Assembly (NCBI RefSeq): GCF_000380105.1
Contig: NZ_KB904462.1
Location: forward strand, 7,240-41,204
Source of the DNA: Streptococcus orisratti DSM 15617
GTDB lineage: Bacteria; Bacillota; Bacilli; Lactobacillales; Streptococcaceae
Reading direction: 5' to 3'
DNA: 33,965 nucleotides
This document shows, piece after piece, positions 16,779-25,205 of this stretch (its first letter is position 1; each line of letters starts with the position of its first letter). The notes beneath the pieces were generated by a model, which did not search any database, was not told the origin of the DNA, and saw nothing but the letters and a program-made list of their open reading frames with translations. A program made the translations under genes and the position numbers.

Positions 16779-17090
16779 TCACCCCAAATTAGCAATAGTG
16801 CAGCCTGAGCTACCTGTACTTTGTGGGGCGTAGCCAAAGGATTTGACATGTTTGTTATGACAGAAGTACTTAGTTACACCTTCGCGAATGCCACCTGTAC
16901 CAATACGTAGATGATGTCCATCTGGTCCTTATTGAGCAGGACTTAGTCCATAAAGTCATCCAATTTTTGCATAGCTTCTTCCGTAGCGTTTGGCACACAG
17001 AACCAAGCGAGTACGTATCACAGAACTCGTCTTAGCTTTTTTAACCACATTTCTTCTTAGGTTTCTGTACTTCTTCTTACACGCGCGCCA
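16779..17090 (-). pseudogene. Unassigned broken reading frame
   Basis: One minus-strand frame reads for about 100 codons with only two internal stops (TGA and TAA), giving segments such as NVVKKAKTSSVIRTRLVLCA, KRYGRSYAKIG and [20 protein letters not shown] before a final TGA at 16779. The GC content is higher than in the flanks. I do not recognise the protein. It could be decayed mobile-element coding sequence or chance openness. Confidence 0.2.
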
Positions 17091-17429
17091 AGGTAAACTT
17101 ATTTTATTTCAATATCATCTTTGAAAATATAGAAAGAGAAAACTATTCGTAATGAAAAGGAATCACGATAATTTGGGTGCTGACAGCTAAGAAAAGATTT
17201 GAACTTGCTATTTTTGATTTTTTTGAGGTTAGATAAGTCTGTAGCTAAACGATACAGGCTACTGTTTAGTTCATCGGAATTATGGGATGAGAGGCAATTC
17301 ACAACCATACGCTTGTCCCTTGTGAAAACCAAAATAACACTTAGTCAACTTACCTTTCTCAACTTTAATTTTACTCATGCATTTCGCATTTAGTTAATTT
17401 CTTTGAATGAGAATTTGTTGCTGACCTTG
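17091..17429. other. About 340 bp without a supported gene
   Basis: On the minus strand a start at about 17380 (MSKIKVEKGKLTKCYFGFHK) runs into a stop, and a neighbouring frame continues with LATDLSNLKKIKNSKFKS to 17099. This could be one frameshifted small gene, but there is no ribosome binding site and no family is recognised. Confidence 0.3.
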
Positions 17430-18203
17430 TTATTCCTCATTTTCTTTCGTTGAAACATTTTTATCCCATTTGACAGTATGATGGGTATCTCGATATTTCT
17501 TAGGAGTAATGCCTACCGTCTCTTTAAATTGTTGAATAAAATGGCTTTGGGAGGAAAAGGACAGGTGATTAGCAATTTCAATCATGGAATAGTCACTAAA
17601 TTTTAGCAAATCTTTGGCAACTTCCATTTTCTTACCCCTAACATAAGAACTTACCGAAACGCCAACCTCTTTTTTAAACAAACGTGATAGATAACTTGGG
17701 GAAACTCCGTATTCCATAGCCATCTGTTCAACGGTAATACGCTCTTTGATGTGGCAATAAATGTAATCCTTACAAGCTGCAACGTGTTTAGAAGTTACAT
17801 CCTTTTGAATACTTCGCCTCATTTTTTCAGTATAATCAATAACCATCTCATCATGTAAATTTTGAACCTCTTGAACAGTGTGGATGTCATCTAACTTTTG
17901 AATATAAAAATCACTAAGACGAAATGCTTGTTCAAGTTCCATGCCGTTTTGTCCACACATGCGTGTGATAAGAGCCGTTGTGATGACAAAATGGTATTTC
18001 AAATTTGTCACCGGATTTCGTGAAAGCTGACCAACACCGTCTTTTTCTGTAAAACGCTCTTGTTCACAATTTTTTCGGACAGCTTCAACATCTCCAGTAG
18101 AAACTGCTTGATAAAACAAGAACTCTTCAGTTAATGGTCGGTGTTCCATCTCATCAGCACTATCACTAGCAGCAAACAACTTCCATTCGTTTTGGTAGTT
18201 CAT
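17430..18203 (-). CDS. AraC-family transcriptional regulator of the beta-glucan locus
   Basis: A 257-residue regulator. The C-terminal 100 residues form the double helix-turn-helix of AraC/XylS proteins: CHIKERITVEQMAMEYGVSP, SYLSRLFKKEVGVSVSSYV and the second motif IEIANHLSFSSQSHFIQQFK followed by the signature GITPKKYRD. The N-terminal half has no recognisable sugar-binding cupin and probably senses the inducer in its own way (YesN-like arrangement without a receiver). ATG 18203 is chosen over a TTG four codons earlier because GGAGG lies at the right distance. By position it should activate the adjacent GH16 and ABC genes, whose promoters have good -10 but poor -35 elements. Confidence 0.85.
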   Translation of the reverse strand: MNYQNEWKLFAASDSADEMEHRPLTEEFLFYQAVSTGDVEAVRKNCEQERFTEKDGVGQLSRNPVTNLKYHFVITTALITRMCGQNGMELEQAFRLSDFYIQKLDDIHTVQEVQNLHDEMVIDYTEKMRRSIQKDVTSKHVAACKDYIYCHIKERITVEQMAMEYGVSPSYLSRLFKKEVGVSVSSYVRGKKMEVAKDLLKFSDYSMIEIANHLSFSSQSHFIQQFKETVGITPKKYRDTHHTVKWDKNVSTKENEE

Positions 18204-18670
18204 CAGTTCCTCCAAATATTAAACGTAATCGGTAGCTAGCTACTTTGATAAAAGCAATGTTCCACCAAAGGAATTCAAAAAAGAGAGCAATACCGTAATC
18301 CATTATATCATATTCCTTGTGCCAATTCTTTTAAAGGTAACTCCGCTGCACGACATACGCATGAAGAAAAAAGTTCCAATAAATTTCTGAAATACAAAAA
18401 TTTATTCTGAAAAGTTAGGGTGTCAAGAACAATAGTTACAGAAAGCAATTTTTTCAAGAGCTATTTTGGGAAAAGAAGACAACCATTTTTGAGTAAACTC
18501 TCTCGAAATACCTAAAAATTTGAGATTTTTAGGTTTTCAAACGTTTTTCAACAAATGATTTTCTTCATGCGTTTATCCTGAACTCTGCTGCTGTCACTTC
18601 CTTTAAAAATATAGTTCTTATCCAAGAAGTCTTATCAAAAAACAGAACTTATATAACCGCCAGTCATACA
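18204..18670. other. 467-bp intergenic region between the regulator and the first GH16 gene
   Basis: Contents: a perfect 12-bp palindrome GTAGCTAGCTAC (18232-18243) in the leader of the AraC gene, its promoter (see separate entry), and a hairpin CCTAAAAAT/ATTTTTAGG (18511-18533) that could end transcripts from the GH16 genes, though no clear U-run follows on the minus strand. No coding frame is supported. Confidence 0.5.
18302..18310 (-). promoter_or_regulatory. Extended -10 promoter of the AraC-family gene
   Basis: The minus strand reads TGATATAAT (18310-18302), an extended -10, about 100 bases before the start codon. No matching -35 was found. The GTAGCTAGCTAC palindrome lies in the leader. 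Confidence 0.5.
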
Positions 18671-19768
18671 TCATTCTGCAAGGTCAATCCACCAACTTTG
18701 TGCTGGGCTATCAACATCATGATAGACTTCAACATTAGCATTTCTATCTTTACTGGCATAAGAAACATTTAATAGCAACCCTGTCTGTCGATTAGCAATC
18801 TTATAAAGGTTATCGCCAGTCGGAATAATCTCCCATTCTTGACTTGGAAGATACTGGTACTCCCACTGGCATACATTGCCACCATTTTTTGCTGTCTTAT
18901 CTTGAGTAGCTAGGACCTTCCCTGATACACTATTTTCAATGACATAATAGCCATTTGAAATGGGTTTTAACAACCATTTTTGGTTTAAGTTACCTTGATA
19001 GGGGTATTGTAAAATATTGGCACCATTTTTACTATCGCCCCAAGCAAGGTCCAAGGCATAACCACTATTTTGGGAAACGATTTTATAAGTTTTTCCAGAT
19101 GAAAATGAAACATTAACTTTGGTAACAGATTCATCGTAGCTAATCCAGTCATAGTAGGCATATAATGGAGTGTATCCATTATACGATGCTAGCCAATCAT
19201 CAACGCCAATTCCTGGCCAAGCATTCATCATGATTTTTCCTGGCGTTTCCGGTACATTTTCGGTTGCCGTATAAACAGCTTTACCATCTACATACCAAGT
19301 AATACTATCTTTTTGCCAGTCAAATCCGTAGGTATGAAAATCCTCTGATGCATCAAATCCAAGTTCAAATAAATACTCATGTTCTCCTTCACCATCCGTG
19401 AAATAGTTAAACTGAACTTTAGTTGTATCCTTTCCTAAAAATTCAATATCAATTTCATCCCATTTCGTTCCATCACTTGGTCCAGTATAAGTGAAAAAAG
19501 AACTGACAACACCTGGATTTTTAATAGCTTTCATGGAAACTTGATAGAACCCATAATGATAATAGTCTCTGGTGCGCCATTCACCTCCTGTATAACCTCC
19601 TTGTCCATCACTGTCGATTTTCAAGGACATGAGCTCATCCTTAAAAGTGACATTTTCTGGTTTCCAAATACAGTTGAACATATCTCCATTTGAACCTGTT
19701 CTAAGTTCCATAAAGCTATCATCATAATATTCAAACTTTGTCCCAAATTGGGGATTCGTATTTTTCAT
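18671..19768 (-). CDS. GH16 lichenase-type glucanase with ricin-type lectin domain, no signal peptide
   Basis: A 365-residue enzyme. Residues 1-215 are a GH16 catalytic domain closely similar to the secreted paralog upstream; the active-site motif is [10 protein letters not shown] (Glu105 nucleophile, Glu109 acid/base), the form found in beta-1,3-1,4-glucanases. Residues 225-365 form a beta-trefoil with three QxW-type repeats (NQKW, SQEW, AQSW), a ricin-B/CBM13 carbohydrate-binding domain. The protein begins directly with the catalytic domain: no signal peptide, no anchor. An in-frame stop lies seven codons upstream of the ATG, and only a weak, distant AAGGA precedes it. It follows the anchored paralog by 63 bp. 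It may act inside the cell, leave by lysis, or have lost its export signal. Confidence 0.88.
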   Translation of the reverse strand: MKNTNPQFGTKFEYYDDSFMELRTGSNGDMFNCIWKPENVTFKDELMSLKIDSDGQGGYTGGEWRTRDYYHYGFYQVSMKAIKNPGVVSSFFTYTGPSDGTKWDEIDIEFLGKDTTKVQFNYFTDGEGEHEYLFELGFDASEDFHTYGFDWQKDSITWYVDGKAVYTATENVPETPGKIMMNAWPGIGVDDWLASYNGYTPLYAYYDWISYDESVTKVNVSFSSGKTYKIVSQNSGYALDLAWGDSKNGANILQYPYQGNLNQKWLLKPISNGYYVIENSVSGKVLATQDKTAKNGGNVCQWEYQYLPSQEWEIIPTGDNLYKIANRQTGLLLNVSYASKDRNANVEVYHDVDSPAQSWWIDLAE

Positions 19769-19831
19769 TACAACAGTTTTCCATCCTTATCTAAATTAGA
19801 TTTATTGACCTTTCATTAGTTCCAAAAGGAG

Positions 19832-21100
19832 CTATCCTTTTCTTCTTTTTGGTTTGAAAATAGCAGCTCCAACTAGAAGAAAACTACCAGCTAGAGAAGC
19901 CACTAGACCTGATTTTTCACCAGTATTCGGTAATTTTTGATTATCGTTTTTAGCAATCTTTGCAACACTAGTTTTTTGTACTTCTTTTTCTGCTACAGGA
20001 ATCTCAGTTTTGTTCGTTTTCTCTATGCAATCTTTCTTAGTTGGTACTTCAACAATATCGTCTTTAGCTGGTTCTTTGTCAATAGTCGGTATTTCAACGT
20101 CATCATCCTCAGTTGGTTCTTCCGTTGGAAGTGGTTTGAAAGTAGCTTTCTCGTAACTCATCCAGTCATAATAAGCAACAAGGGGTGTTGTTCCGTCATA
20201 GGGTTCCAACCAATCATCAACACCTTTACCTGGCCAAGCATTCATCATGATTTTACCTGGAGTCACTGGAATATTTTCAGTTGCTGTATAAACGGCTACT
20301 CCATCGACATACCAAGTAATCTTGTCTTTTTGCCAATCAAAAGCATAGGTGTGAAAGTCCTCTGCAGCATCAAATCCTAAATCATGGATATATTCATGTC
20401 CTCCCTGACCATTTGTGTAGTAGTTAAATTGAACTTTACTTGTATCTTTACCAAGAAATTCAATATCAATTTCATCCCAAGGGTTATCATCGCTTGGACC
20501 TGTATAAGTGAAGAAGGAACTCACTGTACCAGGTTTTTTAATTGGCTTCATGTTAACTGTGTAAATTCCATAGTGGAAAAATTCTTGGGTACGCAATTCA
20601 CCTGAAATAAATTCAACTGGTGCACTTGTATCTGTTCCGTTATCAATGGTAAGCGTCATGATACCGTTATCAACTTTGACATTTTCTGGTTTCCAGACAG
20701 CTCCAAAAGGATTACCATTCCACCAGTCAGCTTTAGCCATAGTGGCTTCATCAAATTTATCAAATTCAGTTCTAAATTCAGTTGGCAAAGTTTTTTCTGT
20801 TGTATCTGCTGGTGCAGTTTCCTCCACAGGTGCTTCTGCAGTTACAGTTGCTCCGGCATCCTCAACAACTGTCGTAGCAGCTTCTGTACTAGTAGTATTT
20901 TGAACAACATCGCTTGCTGAAGAAACGTCAGCAGTTGTATCAACAGGATTAGTTTCTGTGACTGTAGGAGTAAGCTGAGTTGTGTCCGCTTGTATTGAAA
21001 CTGTCACATCGTCTTCGGCTGAAACAGTTGCCAAACCAACATGTAAGCTACATAGCGCCGCAGCATAACATACATATTTTAGAACATGTTTTTTTGTCAT
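19832..21100 (-). CDS. Cell-wall-anchored GH16 lichenase (beta-1,3-1,4-glucanase)
   Basis: A 422-residue surface enzyme expected to cut beta-1,4 bonds next to beta-1,3 bonds in mixed-linkage glucans such as lichenan and cereal glucan. Residues 1-28 are a signal peptide (cleavage near TVSA-ED). A Thr/Ala/Val-rich linker (30-105) follows, then the GH16 domain (105-325) with [10 protein letters not shown] (Glu210 and Glu214). An acidic linker with two repeats built on [12 protein letters not shown] and [12 protein letters not shown] leads to the sortase signal LPNTG (390-394), a hydrophobic stretch and the tail KPKRRKG. A related lichenase is known in S. bovis. First gene of the minus-strand lic pair; its promoter has TATAAT but no good -35. 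Confidence 0.93.
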   Translation of the reverse strand: MTKKHVLKYVCYAAALCSLHVGLATVSAEDDVTVSIQADTTQLTPTVTETNPVDTTADVSSASDVVQNTTSTEAATTVVEDAGATVTAEAPVEETAPADTTEKTLPTEFRTEFDKFDEATMAKADWWNGNPFGAVWKPENVKVDNGIMTLTIDNGTDTSAPVEFISGELRTQEFFHYGIYTVNMKPIKKPGTVSSFFTYTGPSDDNPWDEIDIEFLGKDTSKVQFNYYTNGQGGHEYIHDLGFDAAEDFHTYAFDWQKDKITWYVDGVAVYTATENIPVTPGKIMMNAWPGKGVDDWLEPYDGTTPLVAYYDWMSYEKATFKPLPTEEPTEDDDVEIPTIDKEPAKDDIVEVPTKKDCIEKTNKTEIPVAEKEVQKTSVAKIAKNDNQKLPNTGEKSGLVASLAGSFLLVGAAIFKPKRRKG

Positions 21101-21415
21101 AAAAAATCTCCATTTTCATATTTTTTAATAATTAAATTTAAACTAGCAAATTGAAATATCAATAAACTAGGAGAGGGAATTATACTAGTGTAGTTAAATA
21201 TAGCGAGATCAATCTGGTCTCAATACACCCTATACAGCTCACGCTTCCTAGTAACATACGACTTTCAATAATCGCTCTGCTATTTTCAATACATTTCACT
21301 TAGAAACGCTTTAAGTATGATGTCAATCAAAAAGATATTAAACCAGCAGCTCTCATCAGAGCTTAGAAATTGCTGGAAAAATATCAATTTAAAGTTATAA
21401 AGGTAGGGGCTAATC
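21101..21415. other. Promoter region upstream of the anchored lichenase
   Basis: On the minus strand TATAAT lies at 21184-21179, about 80 bases before the lichenase start, without a recognisable -35, which would fit activator dependence. At 21301-21314 the sequence TAGAAACGCTTTAA matches the catabolite-responsive element consensus TGNAARCGNNWNCA with two mismatches; it is a weak CcpA-site candidate. No terminator is obvious after the permease stop at 21416. Confidence 0.4.
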
Positions 21416-22264
21416 CTATTCTTTGACACCACCAAGAGTCACACCCGCAATAATGTATTTAGAGAGGAAGAGATAAACGATGATAATTGGAACGATGGCT
21501 ACCAAAATCATGGTGTAGATTTTACCCATGTCAAAACTCATGTAGTCCGCGCCACGGAGAGTGGCAATTAGAATTGGCACAGTCATCTTATCTTTGGATT
21601 GAATGACCAAAGCTGGAATAAAGTAATTATTCCATGAGCCAACAAAGGTAAATATAGCTTGAACCGCAATAGCTGGTTTCATGATAGGAAGAACAATGGT
21701 GTTGAAAGTGCGAAATTCATTAGAGCCATCAATTCGTGCAGCTTCTACTAAGGAAAGTGGTAAGGAAGCTTGCAAGTAGCTATACATAAAATAGAAAACA
21801 GCTGGTGACGCAATGCTTGGAATAATCAGTGGTAACAAACTATCGTACATTCCCATATTAGTTATCAAACGAAGAAATCCCATAGAAGTTACTTGAGTTG
21901 GCATCACTAAAATTGCCAAAATAAAGGTGAATGCAATTTTCTTTAATTTAAAATTGTAAACATACAGTCCATATGCTGTCAAAGCTGAAAAGTAGGTACA
22001 AATAGCTGCCGTAAAGCCTGAAACTATCAAACTATTTAAAATACCTCGGAACATAGGGAAACTACCATCATTGGCAACTTTTGAAAGATTGCTAAAAAGG
22101 GAATTCCCTGGCAAAGCTGAAAATCCTTTTTGCAGTTCAGCATGTGAGTGTGTTGCATTGATAAATAGAATGTAGAAAAAGAAGAGACACATGAAAGAGA
22201 GAACTATCAATACGAAATGTGCCACAATAGTGCGTAACCGATTTTGTGCTTTTGTTGACATCAT
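21416..22264 (-). CDS. Carbohydrate ABC transporter permease (CUT1, MalG-like)
   Basis: A 282-residue permease with six membrane helices. The EAA loop, contacting the ATPase, reads EAARIDGSNEFRTFNTIVLP (about 183-202). The C-terminus GVTLGGVKE is typical of the MalG/MsmG side of CUT1 importers. Together with the next permease it forms the membrane channel for the oligosaccharide bound by the lipoprotein of this operon. Two adjacent ATG codons are possible (22264 and 22261); GAGGTGG fits either. It is the last gene of the three-gene transporter operon, 9 bp after its partner. Confidence 0.93.
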   Translation of the reverse strand: MMSTKAQNRLRTIVAHFVLIVLSFMCLFFFYILFINATHSHAELQKGFSALPGNSLFSNLSKVANDGSFPMFRGILNSLIVSGFTAAICTYFSALTAYGLYVYNFKLKKIAFTFILAILVMPTQVTSMGFLRLITNMGMYDSLLPLIIPSIASPAVFYFMYSYLQASLPLSLVEAARIDGSNEFRTFNTIVLPIMKPAIAVQAIFTFVGSWNNYFIPALVIQSKDKMTVPILIATLRGADYMSFDMGKIYTMILVAIVPIIIVYLFLSKYIIAGVTLGGVKE

Positions 22265-22273
22265 ACCACCTCA

Positions 22274-23209
22274 TTATGCCTTTCTAGCCTTCATTTTGCG
22301 TTTCGTTGCCTTAAGTTCATTATTAGTCATCCTATAAACAAACCAACAAAGAAAAGCACTGACAACGAATAGGTAAACCGACAAAGCACCCGCCATACCA
22401 TAGTTTTTACTCTTCAGGTGATTATTCAAGAACATGATGAGTGTTGTAGAGGTTCGGTCTGGTGCTCCTTGTCCATTGGTCAAAATTTGCGGAACATCAA
22501 ACATTTGTAGTCCACCGATAATAGATGTAATTAAAGTATAGGCAAGAATTGGACGAATCATCGGAAGAGTAATATAGAAGAAACGTTGACGACTATTACA
22601 CCCATCAATTTCAGCAGCCTCAAAAATATCTGGACTAATTCCCATAATAGCTGCCATGAGCATGATAGTTGTATTTCCGAACCACATCAGAAAGTTCATT
22701 ACACCAACCAGTGAACGCGTACCAAAAGCCGTTCCCATGAAATCAATTGGCTCTTTAATCCAACCAAGAGAGCTTAAAATAGAATTGATTGGACCATTAG
22801 TTGAGAAAAGGGTAAAAAAGAGCATGGCAAAGGCTGAGGCCATAATCAAGTTAGGAAGATAGATAACTACCTTGAAAAATTGTTTACCGCGGATTTTCAA
22901 ACGTGCATCTACAAACCAATTAGCCAAAAGAAGAGCAATTGTAATCTGAGGAACAAAACCAATCAACCATAAAATCATAGTGTTTCCTGCATATTTCAAC
23001 ATATCTGACTTCAATAAGCTGATGTAATTTTCCAAGCCAACAAATGTTGGTCCGATTTCTCTAATCCCTGAACGGTAGTATTCGTAAAAACTGTAACGAA
23101 CCGTATCAACCAACGGAATAAAAGAGAAAATAAAGAAACTTAGGAAGAAGGGCAGTATGAAAATATAACCCCATTTACCATAATCAATACGTTTGCGTTT
23201 TTGTTTCAT
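22274..23209 (-). CDS. Carbohydrate ABC transporter permease (CUT1, MalF-like)
   Basis: A 311-residue permease with six predicted helices, beginning KWGYIFILPFFLSFFIFSFI. The EAA motif is EAAEIDGCNSRQRFFYITLP (about 198-217). It pairs with the MalG-like protein encoded 9 bp downstream. The substrate-binding protein lies 55 bp upstream. Operon context with lichenases and cellobiose phosphorylase indicates import of beta-gluco-oligosaccharides. Confidence 0.93.
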   Translation of the reverse strand: MKQKRKRIDYGKWGYIFILPFFLSFFIFSFIPLVDTVRYSFYEYYRSGIREIGPTFVGLENYISLLKSDMLKYAGNTMILWLIGFVPQITIALLLANWFVDARLKIRGKQFFKVVIYLPNLIMASAFAMLFFTLFSTNGPINSILSSLGWIKEPIDFMGTAFGTRSLVGVMNFLMWFGNTTIMLMAAIMGISPDIFEAAEIDGCNSRQRFFYITLPMIRPILAYTLITSIIGGLQMFDVPQILTNGQGAPDRTSTTLIMFLNNHLKSKNYGMAGALSVYLFVVSAFLCWFVYRMTNNELKATKRKMKARKA

Positions 23210-23264
23210 CTTTCTTACTCCTTTAGTTATCCGCAGTGCTAATTAACACCGCGGATACTATTTT

Positions 23265-24638
23265 CTATTTTGGCCATTTAATTTCTGTGATTTCTGGATA
23301 ACGTTCTTTTATGGCTGTTTCAAAGTTGGATTTTGCCTTGTCAAAGCTTACTTTACCTTGGAGATAGTCGTTAAATGAATTTTGGAAGATTTCGACACAA
23401 CCTTGGTCATAAGCTGATAATGGCGCGATTTTAATTCTTTCTGCAACTGGTGAGAAGTATTCAAAGGCATTTTGTCCGCCAAGGAAATCTGATTTAAAGC
23501 TGTCATCTTTAGCTGCTTCTTCCATACCAGATTTAGTATTTGTGAAATCTTGGTAATCTTTAGAAATTTTCAACAGATTTTTCTTATTACCAGTTAAGGC
23601 TAATATAATGTCTTTGACATGTTTGGGATTATCTGTTCCTTCAGCACCATGAATGTAAGAACCGCCCCAGTTATATTCTTGTGGTGGATTTGTGACAGCC
23701 CAAGCTCCCTCAGCACCATCCCAATTTGGTTTCAAGGTAAAATCAATTCCCCAAGCTGGGAAAAGAAAAGCAAAGACATTTGATTTAGATCCCATAGCCT
23801 TGTTCCAATCATCCGTCCATTGACCTTTGACGGTCTTATTAAAGTAACCTGCATCAAGCCATTCTTTAGAATCTTTAACCCAGTTCATTACTTCTGGACC
23901 AACATTAATAGTTGTTTCACCAGCTTTAACCCAAGGAGTTTTGATACTATTTCCATATAGGCGGAAAGTGTCTGCATAAGAAGCAAATGTTAAGTAGCCT
24001 TTATCTTGCAATTCCTTAGACGTAGCTTTTAGGGTATCCCAGCTTTTTACTTTTTCACCAATAGCTTCTGGATCATCTGTTCCAAAAACAGCTTTGGCGA
24101 TATCACGGCGGTAAACAAGGACACCTGGACAAGTTTGCCATGTTGCCCCACGTTGAACACCATCTTCATCAGAAGCGGTTACTTTTGTAAAATCATACTG
24201 ATCAGCCAAATCTTTCTTCGGATTGATTCCTAAATCTTTCAAAGGCATCGCTGCATTAGCTTCCTTGGAAGAGTATTTGTTGACGTAATCCGTTTCAGAT
24301 AAGAAAATATCAACCTTGTCATCTGCAGAAGCTGAATCTTGTTTTAGCAGAGCCTCATCAAGTTTTTGTTGATAGACACCATCCTGGTTAGGATTAACAA
24401 TCCAATGAATTTCTGTTCCATCTTTCAAGGTTGTCACTGTTCCATCTTTTGAAGTTTCCTTGACTTCTGGATAAACTGCTTCTACACGTTGACGAAATTC
24501 ATCATTCCAAGAATAGATGTTGATAACTTTTCCTTCTTTAGCAGATGTTCCTGCTGAAGAACTGCTTTTTGAAGAGCAACCAACCATTGTTCCAGCTGCA
24601 AGAGCAATCACTATTAAAGCGCTTACTTTTTTATTCAT
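23265..24638 (-). CDS. Sugar-binding lipoprotein of a CUT1 ABC importer
   Basis: A 457-residue extracellular solute-binding protein (family 1). The signal peptide MNKKVSALIVIALAAGTMVG ends at Cys21, the lipidation site (MVGC lipobox), followed by a Ser-rich tether. The mature part has the two-lobe pattern of CUT1 receptors, with many surface tryptophans and aromatic residues suited to stacking on glucosyl rings. The GEGTD-type loop seen here as YIHGAEGTDNPKH and the segment NPPQEYNWGGSYI support this group. It is the first gene of the importer operon. AAAGGAG precedes the ATG. No ATPase gene accompanies the operon. Confidence 0.92.
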   Translation of the reverse strand: MNKKVSALIVIALAAGTMVGCSSKSSSSAGTSAKEGKVINIYSWNDEFRQRVEAVYPEVKETSKDGTVTTLKDGTEIHWIVNPNQDGVYQQKLDEALLKQDSASADDKVDIFLSETDYVNKYSSKEANAAMPLKDLGINPKKDLADQYDFTKVTASDEDGVQRGATWQTCPGVLVYRRDIAKAVFGTDDPEAIGEKVKSWDTLKATSKELQDKGYLTFASYADTFRLYGNSIKTPWVKAGETTINVGPEVMNWVKDSKEWLDAGYFNKTVKGQWTDDWNKAMGSKSNVFAFLFPAWGIDFTLKPNWDGAEGAWAVTNPPQEYNWGGSYIHGAEGTDNPKHVKDIILALTGNKKNLLKISKDYQDFTNTKSGMEEAAKDDSFKSDFLGGQNAFEYFSPVAERIKIAPLSAYDQGCVEIFQNSFNDYLQGKVSFDKAKSNFETAIKERYPEITEIKWPK

Positions 24639-25026
24639 AAAAATTCTCCTTTAATTTTCTGAGGAACTTCCTCATGTATTTTGTACTTGAATTATACCTT
24701 GAATGCTAGGGGGGTTATATTATATTTTTTCAAAAAATATCAGATTTTTGACCTCATTTCATTTTTTTCTTTTTTCAATTTTTATTTCTTTCAAGGTATT
24801 TATATAGAACATTTTTATCTCAAAATATCTATTTAGTGCTATAAAACATTAATATAATAGCATTTGAAGGTTTTAATCGCTTTAAGTCCAGACAAATTCA
24901 ACGAAACTATTTTAAAATTCCATTTTATTGTTTTTTGACTTGATGTCAGATTTTTGATATTTTTCGCTTTTTTTTTATTTTTTAAAGAAAGCCTTTTCTT
25001 TAAAATAAAGCACGTAAGATAACTTA
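24639..25026 (-). promoter_or_regulatory. Divergent control region between the importer and GH94 genes
   Basis: For the importer (minus strand) TATAAT lies at 24696-24691, with no -35 match but a run of G/C (24709-24714) where it would start. A 15-bp palindrome TGAGGAACTTCCTCA (24660-24674) is in the leader, just upstream of the ribosome binding site. A weak catabolite-site resemblance (TTTAATCGCTTTAA, about 24872) was also noted. The rest to 25026 is very AT-rich with T-runs. No gene is supported. Confidence 0.45.
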
Positions 25027-25187
25027 GACCTTGTATTCACAGTTCAGCACTTCCATCAAGGACCAGTTTTTAAACTACTCATCGTTAGTTTTTTCAAAAT
25101 ACAGTCAGCATTCTCTTAAAAAACTGCCTTGATTAGCTTAAAAACTATCTCTTATATAAAAGCACTTTACTTGTGAATACAGGTTCT
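25027..25187. repeat. MITE-like element, copy 1 (161 bp)
   Basis: Closely similar, in the same orientation and of the same length, to 27905-28065. The ends are inverted repeats: the right end is the complement of AGAACCTGTATTCACAAGT, and the left end reads AGACCTTGTATTCACAGT. Inside, blocks such as TACTCATCGTTAGTTTTTTC and CTGCCTTGATTAGCT are identical between copies. TTA flanks both ends. No coding capacity. The element ends just before the AAGGAG of the GH94 gene. Confidence 0.8.
25129..25158 (+). promoter_or_regulatory. Possible promoter inside the MITE-like copy 1
   Basis: TTGATT (25129-25134), 18 bp, TATATA (25153-25158), about 48 bases before the GH94 start codon. It is the best promoter-like pair immediately upstream of the gene, so the mobile element probably provides or modifies its expression. 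Confidence 0.4.
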
Positions 25188-25205
25188 TAAAATAAGGAGA
25201 CTAAG

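Noticed and set aside
20384..20903. Plus-strand frames opposite the anchored lichenase
   Set aside because: They are antisense to a gene with clear catalytic and anchor motifs, and have no initiation signals.
21301..21314. Firm assignment of a CcpA catabolite site
   Set aside because: Two conserved positions of the consensus are mismatched and the site is 200 bp from the start codon; it is mentioned only as a weak candidate.
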